A DNA stretch of 64,000 bases from Rickettsiaceae bacterium H1 (GTDB taxonomy: Bacteria; Pseudomonadota; Alphaproteobacteria; Rickettsiales; Anaplasmataceae), in NCBI GenBank assembly GCA_018101195.1, contig JACDQH010000003.1, forward strand, positions 62,001 to 126,000, written 5' to 3'. The notes beneath the pieces were generated by a model. The model was given only the letters and a program-made list of their open reading frames with translations. It was not told where the DNA came from and searched no databases. Positions within the stretch are counted from its first letter, which is position 1; each line of letters starts with the position of its first letter. This document shows, piece after piece, positions 52,653 through 64,000 of this stretch. Made by a program: the position numbers and the translations under genes.

Positions 52653-53961
52653 TCAAAATTCCTTTCAAACTATTTTGGTTTCCTTCCGTAATCAAAATAT
52701 TTTTTATCTCCCCGTAAAGGCTAATATCGTCAACATAAACAGCTTGCATATAAGGGCTTCTACCGATAGCTTGCTTGTCATTTTTACGGTCGAAAAGCAC
52801 CGAGATCGTTTTACCAACAAAACCTTGATTGTATTCCAATTGCTGCTTTCTAAGTAATTTTTGTAGAATTTGTAACCTTTTGTTTTTTATTTCATCCGGC
52901 ACCTGATTCTTATATTCGGCACTGGGAGTACCCGGCCTAGGACTATATTTAAAACTATAAGCTTGCGAATATTTTACTTCCTCCACCAACTCTAACGTCT
53001 GTTCGAAATCTTCATCGGTTTCCCCGGGGAATCCCACTATAAAATCAGAAGAAAGAGCAATATCGGGGCATGATTCTCTCACCTTGGATATTACCTCGTA
53101 GTAAAGAAAAGAATTATGCTTGCGATTCATCCGCTTCAATATTTTATCCGATCCCGATTGTACCGGCAAATGAAGATAAGGCATAATTTTACCTCTAGCT
53201 TCATGTGCCAGATATAATTCTTCATGCATATCGTTAGGGTGAGACGTAGTATACCTTATTCTTTCCAGCCCCGAAACGTTGGTTAAATGTTGCATTAACT
53301 TTCCTAACGACCAAATCTCATTATCGCATTCACCATGATATGCATTAACATTTTGCCCAAGTAACGTAATTTCTTTTGCCCCGTTTTTCACCAGTGATAA
53401 AGCTTCCCTATATATATCGCTTACCGACCTGGAATATTCAACACCGCGAGTATAAGGAACAACACAATAAGTACAAAATTTATCACAACCTTCCTGTACG
53501 GAAAGAAAAGAAGAAATGTTTGCACTACGTTCGATATTTTTATCAATCAAAGAATCGAACTTCGAGATTTCGGGAAACTCTAAATTGATCTCTTCACCGT
53601 TTTTCCTTTGTACTTTAATCAATAACTCGGGTAACGTATGAATACTTTGAGGGCCAATTACAACATCTACATTTTTTGCACGTTCAAATATTTCTTCACC
53701 TTCCGCTTGCGCAACACATCCGGCAACAACCGTTATTATTTTTCTTTTTTGTTCCTTTTCCATCAAATTTATTCTTCCCAGTTCGGAATATACTTTTTCC
53801 GTTGCCTTCTCTCTAATATGGCAGGTGTTAAGGATTATCATATCTGCCGATTCCGGGTTTTTGACTTCTTTAAAACCCAAGGGTGTTACAACATCGGCTA
53901 TCATGCTCGAATCATACACGTTCATTTGACAGCCATAAGTTTTGATATAGAGGTTTTTCAT
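52642..53961 (-). CDS. miaB: tRNA-2-methylthio-N6-dimethylallyladenosine synthase
   Basis: Radical-SAM methylthiotransferase acting on i6A37 of tRNA. 439 residues. The N-terminal cluster Cys residues are in [10 protein letters not shown] near 9-18, NTCHIREKA near 45-53 and GCVAQ near 81-85. The radical-SAM site is [18 protein letters not shown] near 152-169 (CxxxCxxC). [20 protein letters not shown] near 265-284 follows. It ends with a TRAM domain (about 375-435). The start is ATG 53961. It leads the miaB-guaA pair. Confidence 0.96.
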   Translation of the reverse strand: MKNLYIKTYGCQMNVYDSSMIADVVTPLGFKEVKNPESADMIILNTCHIREKATEKVYSELGRINLMEKEQKRKIITVVAGCVAQAEGEEIFERAKNVDVVIGPQSIHTLPELLIKVQRKNGEEINLEFPEISKFDSLIDKNIERSANISSFLSVQEGCDKFCTYCVVPYTRGVEYSRSVSDIYREALSLVKNGAKEITLLGQNVNAYHGECDNEIWSLGKLMQHLTNVSGLERIRYTTSHPNDMHEELYLAHEARGKIMPYLHLPVQSGSDKILKRMNRKHNSFLYYEVISKVRESCPDIALSSDFIVGFPGETDEDFEQTLELVEEVKYSQAYSFKYSPRPGTPSAEYKNQVPDEIKNKRLQILQKLLRKQQLEYNQGFVGKTISVLFDRKNDKQAIGRSPYMQAVYVDDISLYGEIKNILITEGNQNSLKGILNEN

Positions 53962-54116
53962 GTGTTGAAAACGAAACAGATTTTAATTATTTTCTAATAG
54001 TTTTAATTAGTCAATTAGTATAACGCATAACATAAAATTACAGTTACAGCCTAATTAATCGATCACATCAGCTAAATTTTATCTATAGTGATTTCTTGGA
54101 AAAAGTAAATTTTATA

Positions 54117-54145
54117 TTGACGCGATATTTTTATACTTATATAGT
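54117..54145 (+). promoter_or_regulatory. Sigma-70-type promoter for 16S rRNA
   Basis: TTGACG at 54117-54122 and TATAGT at 54140-54145 are separated by exactly 17 bases. The predicted start near 54152 would give a leader of ~140 bases before the mature 16S. It is the best sigma-70-like match in the spacer between miaB and 16S. Confidence 0.65.
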
Positions 54146-54292
54146 ATTTAACTTATCGATTGTTGTTTGATATTGTAAATAATAAAAGTCATGTAAAAAG
54201 AAATTAAGGCAGTAGCACGTAAGCATATTATGTGTTTACTAAAATTAATTAAGTCAATTTTAAACTTAAAATAAGATGTTTTTAACATCATC

Positions 54293-55791
<1,499 letters not shown>

Positions 55792-55883
55792 AACTTAATT
55801 TAAGTTAAACTTATTTTTTTATATTTAAGTTTTAGCTTAACAAAATTTGTGCTACTGTCTTTGTTTCTTTTTATTTTTTACTT

Positions 55884-56288
55884 ATGCAAAAGTCTGAAGA
55901 AAAACAACCTTTATCTCCCCATTTACAAATTTACAAATTACCTTTGGTATCAATTCTGTCTGTCAGTCACAGGCTTACCGGCGTAATTCTTTTTTTATCC
56001 TTTATTCTTTTTTGGTATATTCTTAACTATAGGTTGATAAACGGTGACGTAAACCTAAACCAATTTAACCTTGATAACCAGATTGTTATTCCTTTTGTTT
56101 GGTTGTTCCATTTTGCACTTAGCTATCACCTGCTAAATGGAATAAGGCATCTTTTTTGGGATAAAGGATATTTTTTATCTCTTCGTTCCATTAATATAAC
56201 TAATATTGCGGTACTGGTAGGAACTATCCTGCTTACGATCAGCATTCCCTATCGTTCCGTTTTTATTCTATTAATATTTTTACGGTAA
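55884..56288 (+). CDS. sdhC: Succinate dehydrogenase cytochrome b556 subunit
   Basis: Membrane subunit of complex II that binds heme b and ubiquinone. 134 residues. The N-terminal RPLSPHLQIYK-type motif appears as QPLSPHLQIYKLPLVSILSVSHRLTG near 8-33, with the quinone-site Ser and Arg. Three hydrophobic helices follow, the second with the heme-ligand region HLLNGIRHLFWD near 82-93. The start is ATG 55884. sdhD follows after 2 bases. sdhA and sdhB are not in the window. Confidence 0.93.
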   Translation: MQKSEEKQPLSPHLQIYKLPLVSILSVSHRLTGVILFLSFILFWYILNYRLINGDVNLNQFNLDNQIVIPFVWLFHFALSYHLLNGIRHLFWDKGYFLSLRSINITNIAVLVGTILLTISIPYRSVFILLIFLR

Positions 56289-56290
56289 AT

Positions 56291-56617
56291 ATGATGAAAG
56301 CTAAACAACACTATTACTACCAAAGGCTCTCTGCAGTTTTTATTTCAATTTTTCTAATAGCACTTATTTTCATATTTCCTCTTTTTGTAACAACCTATTC
56401 CATAAAAATCAATATTGCTTATTTACTTATCGGCATCACCTTAGCTATAGGAATTTGGCACGGATTATTAGGTATACAAACCATTTGCGAAGATTACATA
56501 AGCAACATAAAGCTTAGAAACACCACAATCACTGCAATCAATGCTATCGTTTACGTTTCCTTATTTATAGGAATAATAATTCAAGTTATTTCATTCGTGA
56601 TATCATTGATGAAATAA
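56291..56617 (+). CDS. sdhD: Succinate dehydrogenase hydrophobic membrane anchor
   Basis: Second membrane subunit of complex II. 108 residues with three helices. YYYQRLSAVFISIFLIALI near 8-26 opens helix 1, and WHGLLGIQTICEDYI near 56-70 carries the heme-ligand His and the Asp-Tyr pair typical of SdhD. Placed right behind sdhC, as expected. Start ATG 56291 (a second Met follows at once). Confidence 0.9.
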   Translation: MMKAKQHYYYQRLSAVFISIFLIALIFIFPLFVTTYSIKINIAYLLIGITLAIGIWHGLLGIQTICEDYISNIKLRNTTITAINAIVYVSLFIGIIIQVISFVISLMK

Positions 56618-56624
56618 TAATCTT

Positions 56625-57203
56625 ATGTTCAACGGAGTAATTAACTTTATCGGTACGATAATAGACAAAAATAAAAATTATTTTCAGATAAACACTCCCT
56701 TATCATTCAAAACCGAAATAGGAGAGTCAATAGCATGTTCCGGGGTTTGCTTGACCGTCATCAAATTAATGGAGAATTCTATAGTTTTCGAAGTATCGGA
56801 TGCAACACTATCATGTACTAATTTAGGTAAATGGAAATCGGGAGCGAAAGTTAACTTGGAACCGTCATTAAAAGTCGGAGATCGCATCGACGGTCATTTC
56901 GTTTTAGGACATGTAGACACTACCGTTAATATAAAAAGCTTATCTCTATTAAAAGACGGTAGTCATAAACTCACTATAGAACCTAATTTAGATTTTATGA
57001 AATATATTACTTATAAAGGTTCTGTTGCTTTAGACGGCGTTTCGCTTACAGTAAACGAAGTTAAACACGACAAATTTTTTGTAAACTTACTGCCTTATAC
57101 ATTTGAAAACACTACGTTTCAATATAATAAACCTGGTGATAGGCTAAACATGGAAGTCGATGTTTTAGCACGTTATGTTAATAAGGCAATACACCCAAAT
57201 TAA
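56625..57203 (+). CDS. ribE: Riboflavin synthase alpha chain
   Basis: Makes riboflavin from two molecules of dimethylribityllumazine. 192 residues with the internal duplication of the family. The first lumazine-binding half begins [12 protein letters not shown] and contains [12 protein letters not shown] near 31-42. The second half includes [12 protein letters not shown] near 85-96 and [16 protein letters not shown] near 127-142. The start is ATG 56625, 7 bases after sdhD, so it is probably co-transcribed with it; the flavin product is the cofactor of complex II, though the pairing may be chance. The stop shares two bases with the convergent carB stop. Confidence 0.95.
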   Translation: MFNGVINFIGTIIDKNKNYFQINTPLSFKTEIGESIACSGVCLTVIKLMENSIVFEVSDATLSCTNLGKWKSGAKVNLEPSLKVGDRIDGHFVLGHVDTTVNIKSLSLLKDGSHKLTIEPNLDFMKYITYKGSVALDGVSLTVNEVKHDKFFVNLLPYTFENTTFQYNKPGDRLNMEVDVLARYVNKAIHPN

Positions 57204-60200
57204 TCTGCAAAATATTTTTGTAACGATTTCACCGAAAACCCATTACTTTTAATTTTTTTTATCGCAAAAGTCAGAGCAAATGCGGCAGTCATAGTAGTGC
57301 AATACGGAATTTTTTTAGCAAGAGTCGTAGTTCTAATGCTGGCGCTGTCGGCAATAGATTTACTTCCTTCGGAAGTGTTTATCACTAGAGAAATCTTATC
57401 GCTAAGAAGCATATCGACAATGTGAGGCCTACCTTGACGAACTTTATTAATAAGGTCGGCATTAATTCTTTTATTATTTAAAAATCTTGCTGTGCCGCCA
57501 GTAGCAACAATAGTGAAACCGATTGATAGAAGAGTTTCGACAATCTTAACCGTTTTTTCCTTATCTGCATCTTTCACGGAGATAAAAACGGTACCACCGA
57601 GAGGTAGTATATTTCCCCCCCCTATGTGAGCTTTGGCAAAAGCAGAACCGAAATCTTTATCGATGCCCATTACCTCGCCGGTAGATTTCATTTCGGGCCC
57701 TAATAAAATATCCGATCCGAGAAAACGAGAAAAAGGAAAAACCGAACTTTTAACCGAAATGTGCTGTAAATCATCAAGATCGCTCAAATTAAATTCGGAC
57801 AATTTTTTTCCTAATATTATTTGCGTTGCAATCTGTGCCAATTTCGTATTAGTAGCCTTGGCAATAAAGGGGATAGTACGACTGGCACGAGGATTAACTT
57901 CTAATACGTAAATATCGTTATCTTTAACGGCAAATTGTATGTTAACCAAACCTTTCGCTTTAAGAGCAATTGCAATAGATTCTGCTTGTTTTTTAATCTC
58001 GTTTCGAATCTCAACACCAATTTTATCCGGAGGTAATACGCAAGAAGAATCACCGGAATGTATCCCTGCTTCTTCTATATGTTCGCTAATCCCGGCAACA
58101 TAAACTTGTTCGCCGTCGGTAATAAGGTCCAAGTCCAACTCGATTGCATCCGTCAAGAAACTGTCCAATAACAAAGCTCCGTGATCAAAAATTTTTTTAT
58201 TTTCGATTAAATAATTCTCCAGCTCGTTATAATTGCCAATTACTCGCATAGACTGACCACCTAAAACATAAGAGGGTCTAATAACCAAAGGAAATTCAAT
58301 TAAATCAGTTTTTTCATATAATTCTTTTATGTCGTAGCAAATTGCATTTTTCGGTTGCTTTAAACCTAAAAACTTAAGTAATTGCTTAAATTTATCTCGG
58401 TCTTCGGCGTGATCGATTGCAGCACAATCGGTACCTAAAATTTTTATTCCGTTACTTTCCAAAATTTTTGCCAATTTAAGAGGAGTTTGTCCGCCAAATT
58501 GGACTATCACGCCTAATAAATTTCCTTTTTGTTCTTCCTTTTCAATTATATCTAAAACGAATTCAGCCATTAACGGTGAAAAATATAATCTATTCGAAAT
58601 ATCGTAATCGGTAGATACGGTTTCCGGATTACAATTTATCATTATTGCCTCAATCCCCATTTCTTGAATTGCTTGCACCCCGTGCACACAAACATAATCA
58701 AATTCTATTCCCTGACCTATACGGTTAGGACCGCTACCTAAAACAATAACTTTTTGTTTATTCGAAATTTTTGCTTCACATTCGAAACCATTTTCATAAG
58801 TGCTATACATATAAGCGGTTTCCGTATCAAATTCGGCAGCACAGCTATCGACATGCTTATATACCGGAATTACTTTTTGTTCTTTACGCAACTCTCGTAT
58901 CTTGTTACCAGTCAATTCTTCCAACCTTGCATCGGAAAAACCCATCTGTTTGATTCCTAACAAATCGTTACTTAAGCCTTTTTCTTTTATATTGTTTTCT
59001 ACCGAAATAATTCGAGCAATGTGTGCCAAAAACCATTTATCATATTTCGTGATGTCATAAATTTCATCGATCGATATTTCGTAACGCATAGCATCCGCTA
59101 TTACCAATAGCCGATTCGGCCGGATTTTAGCTAATTCGATTCTAACATCCTCTGGCGCCAAATTTTTCGGCAATATTTCGTTTAAACCGGTTAAACCTGT
59201 TTCCAAAGAGCATAAAGCTTTTTGCAAAGATTCTGAAAAAGATCGACCGATGGCCATAACTTCGCCGACAGATTTCATAGTACTGGAAAGTTCTGGTTTT
59301 ACCGTACCGAATTTATCGAAATTAAATCGCGGAATTTTTGTCACGATATAATCGATCGTCGGTTCGAACGAAGCCAGAATCGAAGGAACACAGTCGTTTC
59401 GAATTTCATCCAGCGTATAACCCACCGCAAGTTTTGCCGCGACTTTTGCTATGGGAAAACCCGTCGCTTTCGAAGCCAAAGCTGAAGAACGGGAAACTCT
59501 GGGATTCATTTCGATGACCATCAAACTTTCATCTTCATCGGGATTAACCGCAAATTGAACGTTGGAACCACCAGTTTCGACTCCTATTTCCCGCATTATG
59601 GCAAAAGAAGCATCTCTCATTTGCTGATATTCTCGATCCCTTAAAGTAAGTGCCGGAGCAACGGTAATACTATCTCCAGTATGAACTCCCATAGGATCGA
59701 CATTTTCGATCGAACAAACTATGATACAATTATCATTACGATCACGTATCACCTCCATTTCAAATTCTTTCCACCCGATAATCGACTGATCGACTTGTAT
59801 TTCATGAATAGGCGACATCTCAAGGCCCCTTGTAGCCATTTGCAAAAATTCTTCTTTGTTATAGGCAACTCCTCCGCCTGCTCCGCCTAAAGTAAAAGAC
59901 GGACGAATAATTATAGGCAAACCAATTTCTTCCAATGCAAAATGTGCTTGTTCCATATTGCTAATAATCGTATTTTTCGGGTATTTCAGCCCTATCTTAT
60001 CCAAAACGGCGCTAAAAAATTTCCTATTTTCCGCTTTTTCAATTGCTTCTCGGTTGGCACCGATAAGTTCGACGTTATATTTTGCCAGCACCCCCTCATT
60101 TGCCAATGACATGGCACAATTTAACGCAGTTTGTCCCCCGACCGTAGGTAATAATGCATCGGGAAGTTCTTTAGCAATAATTTTTCCGACAAATTCTTTA

Positions 60201-60409
60201 GTAATCGGCTCTATGTAAGTAACATCGGCAATTTCTGGATCCGTCATAATAGTAGCCGGATTAGAATTCACTAATATTACTTTATATCCCTCTTCTTTTA
60301 AGGCTTTACATGCTTGAGTACCGGAGTAATCGAATTCACATGCCTGACCGATTACAATCGGGCCGGCACCAATAATTAAAATTGAACGAATGTCAGTACG
60401 TTTGGGCAT
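57200..60409 (-). CDS. carB: Carbamoyl-phosphate synthase large subunit
   Basis: Makes carbamoyl phosphate from bicarbonate, ATP and ammonia for pyrimidine synthesis. 1069 residues, full length. Two homologous synthetase halves are present: [21 protein letters not shown] near 17-37 and [21 protein letters not shown] near 565. Each has an ATP-grasp domain ([13 protein letters not shown] near 167 and [15 protein letters not shown] near 700) and a [20 protein letters not shown] / [19 protein letters not shown] motif. The C-terminal MGS-like regulatory domain (TGGTARFL) is kept. The small subunit carA is not in the window. Confidence 0.97.
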   Translation of the reverse strand: MPKRTDIRSILIIGAGPIVIGQACEFDYSGTQACKALKEEGYKVILVNSNPATIMTDPEIADVTYIEPITKEFVGKIIAKELPDALLPTVGGQTALNCAMSLANEGVLAKYNVELIGANREAIEKAENRKFFSAVLDKIGLKYPKNTIISNMEQAHFALEEIGLPIIIRPSFTLGGAGGGVAYNKEEFLQMATRGLEMSPIHEIQVDQSIIGWKEFEMEVIRDRNDNCIIVCSIENVDPMGVHTGDSITVAPALTLRDREYQQMRDASFAIMREIGVETGGSNVQFAVNPDEDESLMVIEMNPRVSRSSALASKATGFPIAKVAAKLAVGYTLDEIRNDCVPSILASFEPTIDYIVTKIPRFNFDKFGTVKPELSSTMKSVGEVMAIGRSFSESLQKALCSLETGLTGLNEILPKNLAPEDVRIELAKIRPNRLLVIADAMRYEISIDEIYDITKYDKWFLAHIARIISVENNIKEKGLSNDLLGIKQMGFSDARLEELTGNKIRELRKEQKVIPVYKHVDSCAAEFDTETAYMYSTYENGFECEAKISNKQKVIVLGSGPNRIGQGIEFDYVCVHGVQAIQEMGIEAIMINCNPETVSTDYDISNRLYFSPLMAEFVLDIIEKEEQKGNLLGVIVQFGGQTPLKLAKILESNGIKILGTDCAAIDHAEDRDKFKQLLKFLGLKQPKNAICYDIKELYEKTDLIEFPLVIRPSYVLGGQSMRVIGNYNELENYLIENKKIFDHGALLLDSFLTDAIELDLDLITDGEQVYVAGISEHIEEAGIHSGDSSCVLPPDKIGVEIRNEIKKQAESIAIALKAKGLVNIQFAVKDNDIYVLEVNPRASRTIPFIAKATNTKLAQIATQIILGKKLSEFNLSDLDDLQHISVKSSVFPFSRFLGSDILLGPEMKSTGEVMGIDKDFGSAFAKAHIGGGNILPLGGTVFISVKDADKEKTVKIVETLLSIGFTIVATGGTARFLNNKRINADLINKVRQGRPHIVDMLLSDKISLVINTSEGSKSIADSASIRTTTLAKKIPYCTTMTAAFALTFAIKKIKSNGFSVKSLQKYFAD

Positions 60410-61815
60410 ATGGTTTTTGAAACCATATTACCAATAAATCGCTAAATCATCTATACGATTATTTATTAAATTTAATCAAAAATTAAGTTGCAAAATTTTA
60501 ATTTATGGTACGTAAGTATTATTTATCTAATAAATAGCACTTAAATAAGTAATGATTTGAGAGTTAAACAAGGGAGATAAATATGTTTTGTAGGGAGAGA
60601 AAGGCTTGAACAAGCTAAAAGAGGAGGTTATTACAGCCAAGAGATGCACGGTTACGTTGCAAAGATATGATTTCGAATCAAAAAGACAATCAATCGTAAA
60701 GCACAAAAAAACGTAAAAGAAGCCCAAGATTGCGAAAAATCAGTACCATACTCTTGGCGATACCTGTTTATGCTACCCCGGGTGTGAAAAAATTCGAGAA
60801 TGGCAGCGGTAATAAACAGCTTGGCTGCTCTTACGTTTGTCGGCTTATTGTCGCAAATCATTATTTCAATGCTTTCGAAGGAGAAAAAGATACACCCGAA
60901 TTCGTAGAAAGAAAACAAGACATGCCTGGACTCGTAGAAGAAATTTAAAATGTTCAAGCGCTATTTTTGCAATACTATGCGGTATTTCATTGGTGAGAAA
61001 ATATGCTGTCAAAAACCATAAACAGGAGTTAACGATGTAAATACAAGGGAATTAAGGTTAAGTTCTTCTGATCTTGCCGTGTAAGTAAAAAACGCTAGAT
61101 AAAAACAATACTTAAGATAATTTATCACACTTGATAAAAAAAATAGTTTGTAAAATCTTCTGATTTACGTTAGATCCAGCATCATCGATTACTTACATTG
61201 AGAGTTAATTAAATGAGACAAAACAATATGTTATGCCATACTAAAAAAATTATACCCCGGGGTGAAAAATTTAGGGATATACTGAAACTTGATAGAAAAA
61301 TGCCAAAGCACGAGAAAAAACACATAGGCAGATAGTAGCATGGCTGATAGCTGTCGTTTCTTTCCCAGCCAGGCCAATGTACAGAAGTCATTTTCAGTGT
61401 TTGCAGCCATATTAAAAGTAGAATTACTTATCAAATGCGGGGTCAGAACTATGAATTTACTTATTTTTGTACATAATTAATAATCGCAGAAAAACTAGCC
61501 GGATAGTAGAAGCAAATATACTACCCCTTATTACTCAAATTAATGCCATAGTTTGACTCTTTGTTGCAAAGATAAAACACTCAACCGGCACTTCCAAGGG
61601 ATCAATTGATATTTTCTAGTTTGCGTAACATATCGCTTAATAATAAATTACTACAAAAATTATAATTTATTAAATTTAATGAAAAAATTAAGTTGCAAAA
61701 CCATAATTCATGATGTATCAGTATAAATATTAATATTATTAGCTACTTATTTAGCAAAATAAATCAAGTGAATAATATTAAAAATTGTTTATAATTTAAA
61801 TAAAAGAGGTAAAAT
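60410..61815. other. 1.4 kb non-coding tract with gene remnants
   Basis: No complete gene is visible. A plus-strand start with an AGGGAG site at 60571 leads into ATG 60583, which stops after seven codons. Further on, a hydrophobic stretch AAVINSLAALTFVGLLSQIIISML can be read at about 60800-60870 in one plus-strand frame. Another hydrophobic stretch (IVAWLIAVVSF) lies near 61335. These look like remnants of small membrane-protein genes related in style to those at 61816 and 62440. The short upstream repeat at 60462 supports an old duplication. Confidence 0.45.
60462..60499 (+). repeat. Upstream repeat, copy A (partner at 61665-61702)
   Basis: TTTATTAAATTTAAT followed by AAATTAAGTTGCAAAA occurs here and again at about 61665-61702 with small differences. 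In both places an ATG preceded by a purine-rich site lies 85-115 bases downstream (60583 dead, 61816 intact). This suggests a shared promoter region copied with the gene. Confidence 0.6.
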
Positions 61816-62283
61816 ATGTTAAGTGAAACACAAAAATACAGCCCAGATGAAAAAGTTTATGGCGTATCGGAACATGATAAAAGAACCATCAAGCAACAAG
61901 AAGAAGCACATAGAGATATGGAACCAGTGGTTGATGACTGTTATTCAACAATCGGGACATGTACAGAAGGAATTTCCAGTGGTTGCGGTCATCCCAAAGC
62001 AGCATTACCTATCGAATGCGGAGTGGGAACAACGGGTTCTGTTGCTGCATGTCTTTTAGATAGCCATTCTATTGCCATACCAGCAAAAGCGCTTGGTGGA
62101 ATATCGGGAACGTTATTATGCTGTTTTTTCACTAATTGCATTTGTATGATGAAACATAATAAATGCTATAGTTGGGTTCCTTGTTGCGGAGATAAGACAG
62201 GTAATGAAGCTACTCCGAATACCAAAGTCAGTGAACAAGAAGCGATAACCCAACAACCGCGCAGCACTTCCAGAATTAATTGA
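61816..62283 (+). CDS. Small cysteine-rich protein with one membrane segment, unrecognised
   Basis: A 155-residue protein. The N-terminal ~40 residues are hydrophilic. The middle is unusually Cys rich: CYSTIGTCTEG, SSGCGHPKAALPIECGVGTTGSVAACLL, then LCCFFTNCICMMKHNKCYSWVPCCGDK. About a dozen Cys fall in residues 42-136, several paired. A Gly/Ala/Leu segment near 78-110 could cross a membrane. I know no family with this pattern; metal binding or disulfide cross-linking is possible. RAGAGGT-type site (AGAGG) lies 8 bases before ATG 61816. Confidence 0.6.
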   Translation: MLSETQKYSPDEKVYGVSEHDKRTIKQQEEAHRDMEPVVDDCYSTIGTCTEGISSGCGHPKAALPIECGVGTTGSVAACLLDSHSIAIPAKALGGISGTLLCCFFTNCICMMKHNKCYSWVPCCGDKTGNEATPNTKVSEQEAITQQPRSTSRIN

Positions 62284-62439
62284 TTCTCATCATTATTTAA
62301 GGTAATATTTGTGTAGTATACTTTCAATAAGAGAGTTGCTACACAAAGCTAAAAATTTTTTACATGGCATATCACATAAGTAATAAAATTAAAACGATTT
62401 GCTGCTACGATGTTTCACAAAAGACATCAAGGAGCAAAA

Positions 62440-62847
62440 ATGCACCAAAATTATGATCTGAATTTTCAAAGTGAGCAACTCAGGTTACAACATAACAAGC
62501 GTCAAGCAAAATTACAACTTAAGAAAAACAAAGAAAGTGAATGCTGCGCAAAAATAATTTGTTTTTTCCCGAAAATTACTTGGCAACTCGCCACAGGTTT
62601 TAACTACCCGGGAAAATTTTTTATCGGTTACGGAGCGTTATCAATTTTTTTTATCACGTTAGGAATAGCACTAAACCTAGCAAATCAAGATTTAAAAGGT
62701 AATACAGTAGGCACTCAATTATTCATTACCGGATTGTTTATTGTTGTTCCTACTTTGTTATCAGCAAGTAATTGGTTGTACCGAAAATGCTGCACTTCAT
62801 TGGATGAAGTAAAAGCGGAAAGTACATTAGTGAATCAAAAAAATTAA
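62440..62847 (+). CDS. Two-helix membrane protein, unrecognised
   Basis: From ATG 62440 the protein has 135 residues. This start is preferred because AAGGAG sits 5 bases upstream; ATG 62410 would add ten residues. The N-terminal ~45 residues are strongly basic and Gln rich (LRLQHNKRQAKLQLKKNK). Two membrane helices follow near 62-84 (FFIGYGALSIFFITLGIALNL) and 93-115 (TQLFITGLFIVVPTLLSASNW). Cys pairs flank them (ECCAKIICFF before, RKCCTSL after). It shares a small-size, basic, Cys-pair style with the gene at 61816 but no alignable core. Function unknown. Confidence 0.6.
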   Translation: MHQNYDLNFQSEQLRLQHNKRQAKLQLKKNKESECCAKIICFFPKITWQLATGFNYPGKFFIGYGALSIFFITLGIALNLANQDLKGNTVGTQLFITGLFIVVPTLLSASNWLYRKCCTSLDEVKAESTLVNQKN

Positions 62848-62927
62848 AAAATGCATGATAACATTCCTTAATTTTTATTGACCGCTAAAGAAACCCGGAA
62901 TAGAATTCTAGGTTTAACTTAGCTTAT

Positions 62928-63380
62928 ATGATCAACAGCTTAAATAAAGTAACATTAATAGGACGCTTAGGCAAAGATCCCGAAATCAGAACAATGCAAG
63001 ATTCAAGACAATTGGCAGCTTTTTCCGTTGCAACATCAGAATCATGGATTGACAAAAATACGAACGAAAGAGTTGAAAAAACAGATTGGCATAACATAGT
63101 AATTTTCAATGAAAAATTAGTGCCAATTGCACAAAATTATTTACACAAAGGTTCCAAGGTTTATATTGAAGGATCACTAAAAACAAGAAAATGGACGGAT
63201 AGCAACGGAAACGACCGTTACACTACGGAAATAGTATTACAATTCAATCCAACATTGATAGTGCTTGACAATAAAAATGATACTAATGATACCGGCAGCA
63301 AAAAAGAATTGCCAGGTGAATCACAACATCAAGAATTCAAAGAAGACGAAGAATTAATCGACGATGAAATTCCCTTCTAA
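62928..63380 (+). CDS. ssb: Single-stranded DNA-binding protein
   Basis: Binds single-stranded DNA in replication and repair. 150 residues. The OB-fold begins SLNKVTLIGRLGKDPEIRTMQDSRQLAAFSVATSESW near 3-39. KTDWHNIVIFNEKL near 48-61 and YLHKGSKVYIEGSLKTRKW near 66-84 continue it. The flexible linker is short, and the protein ends in the acidic protein-interaction tip DDEIPF. The start is ATG 62928. Confidence 0.96.
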   Translation: MINSLNKVTLIGRLGKDPEIRTMQDSRQLAAFSVATSESWIDKNTNERVEKTDWHNIVIFNEKLVPIAQNYLHKGSKVYIEGSLKTRKWTDSNGNDRYTTEIVLQFNPTLIVLDNKNDTNDTGSKKELPGESQHQEFKEDEELIDDEIPF

Positions 63381-63422
63381 AATTCAATAATAAAAGAATC
63401 TTTAACAAAATTAACGGCTTGT

Positions 63423-63444
63423 AATACTTAAATTTGCAAGTATT
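63423..63444 (+). terminator. Stem-loop after ssb
   Basis: AATACTT (63423-63429) pairs with AAGTATT (63438-63444) across an 8-base loop in the spacer after ssb. No T run follows, so it may be a weak terminator or only an AT-rich chance hairpin. Confidence 0.25.
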
Positions 63445-63490
63445 AAGTTATAAGGTTATGATTCATGGTTAATTTATATAAATAAACAGG

Positions 63491-64000
63491 ATGAGGTCAC
63501 CCTTACTGTTATTATTCATCGTAGCTCTATCTTTGCTATTTCATTCATATCTACCTATATCGGTAAAATCTTTTTTATACGCATTAAGCCTGTCCGTAAA
63601 AGAATTATTATTATTCATCATACCGTTCATTATTTTCTTTTGTATATTTAACAGCGTTATCAAATTACAAAGTAACGCTGTTAAATTAATGACACTAATA
63701 GTAGCTATGGTTTTTATTTCTAACTTTTTCTCAACTTGGATTGCCTATGGAGTAAGCGAAGTATTCGGCAACACATTAAAACATGCTTCGATATATAATG
63801 ATTTCACAAGTAACGTAAAAGAATTACATCCCTTCTGGGAATTTTCTTTACCGGCTCCGATTAACAGCAAAACCTCTATTATATCAGCACTACTTATCGG
63901 AAGTTTCATAGCATTTTTGGTACCTAAAATAGGTGGAAAGGTTAGTACCGTACTAGTAAAAATAATCGACATCTTTTTATACAAAGCTTTATCACCGATA
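63491..64000 (+). CDS. Dicarboxylate/amino acid:cation symporter (DAACS family), 5' part
   Basis: An open frame begins at ATG 63491 and runs off the window after 170 codons with no stop. The translation starts with a hydrophobic helix (SPLLLLFIVALSLLFHSYL). It continues with SVKELLLFIIPFIIFFCIFNSVIKL, LMTLIVAMVFISNFFSTWIAYG and ISALLIGSFIAFLVPKIGGKVS. This helix order and the KELLLFIIPFIIF segment resemble the gltP/dctA group of Na+/H+-coupled carboxylate transporters common in Rickettsiales. Import of glutamate or dicarboxylates from the host would be the likely job. Assignment is from this partial sequence only. Confidence 0.65.
   Translation, partial: MRSPLLLLFIVALSLLFHSYLPISVKSFLYALSLSVKELLLFIIPFIIFFCIFNSVIKLQSNAVKLMTLIVAMVFISNFFSTWIAYGVSEVFGNTLKHASIYNDFTSNVKELHPFWEFSLPAPINSKTSIISALLIGSFIAFLVPKIGGKVSTVLVKIIDIFLYKALSPI

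Overview
The window is a 64 kb, AT-rich stretch of a bacterial chromosome that looks like a member of the Rickettsiales, probably close to Anaplasmataceae (Ehrlichia/Anaplasma/Wolbachia). The evidence is an Anaplasmataceae-like 16S rRNA gene with no tRNA-Ile/Ala or 23S gene behind it (the rRNA genes are split, as in this order), and C4-type heme synthesis by ALA synthase. CcmA/CcmG, CckA and MraY/MurD/DapA are all present, and de novo purine and pyrimidine genes are retained. Skp lies directly next to FabZ without the usual lipid A genes lpxD/lpxA. Family placement is an inference from recalled 16S sequences; no alignment was run.

Layout. 1-3157: end of an unknown membrane protein, an O-methyltransferase, a degraded gap, then mscS-like and coaE. 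3349-10760: pyrD, a tandemly triplicated locus carrying a four-helix membrane protein (third copy broken), a SurA-like chaperone, glmM and a PpiD-like chaperone. 10838-17868: a frameshifted EndoG-like nuclease, a DUF2628-type protein, aroA, mnmG, a decayed ankyrin gene and an intact ankyrin gene with a terminator. 17934-23756: murD, mraY, a membrane-anchored AAA+ ATPase of unknown role, and dnaG. 24201-32306: a small membrane protein, a retropepsin-like protease, rsmA, ccmA, fabZ, skp, a pgpA-like gene, folK, folP, dapA and an M24 aminopeptidase. 32453-46499: a large coiled-coil repeat protein, cckA, pgk, gap, tRNA-Gly/hemA, ccmG, serS, ubiE, purL, cutA and tRNA-Gln. 46670-49307: a cytosine-5 methyltransferase with Vsr, then coq7 and dsbB. 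49308-53961: two decayed paralogues, guaA and miaB. 54117-60409: 16S promoter and gene, sdhC, sdhD, ribE and carB. 60410-64000: a decayed tract, two lineage-specific membrane proteins, ssb and the start of a dicarboxylate/cation symporter.

Most of the sequence is compact housekeeping DNA with many 1-20 base overlaps between neighbouring genes. Together these genes give heme and cytochrome c assembly, ubiquinone synthesis, folate, purine and pyrimidine synthesis, lower glycolysis, partial peptidoglycan synthesis and periplasmic folding. That is the profile of an obligate intracellular bacterium that still makes its own cofactors and nucleotides.

The unusual material lies between these blocks. 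It includes the triplication with hybrid pyrD/surA scars, the repeat protein with an apparently identical 549-base internal duplication, the ankyrin gene beside its dead relative, the Dcm/Vsr pair, the anchored AAA+ ATPase, and two tracts of dying lineage-specific genes. I found no CRISPR array, no insertion sequence with a recognisable transposase, and no complete multi-gene defence system. The best candidates for undescribed biology are the AAA+ protein (20252-22045), the repeat protein (32453-34777) and the triplicated membrane-protein family (4430-6418).
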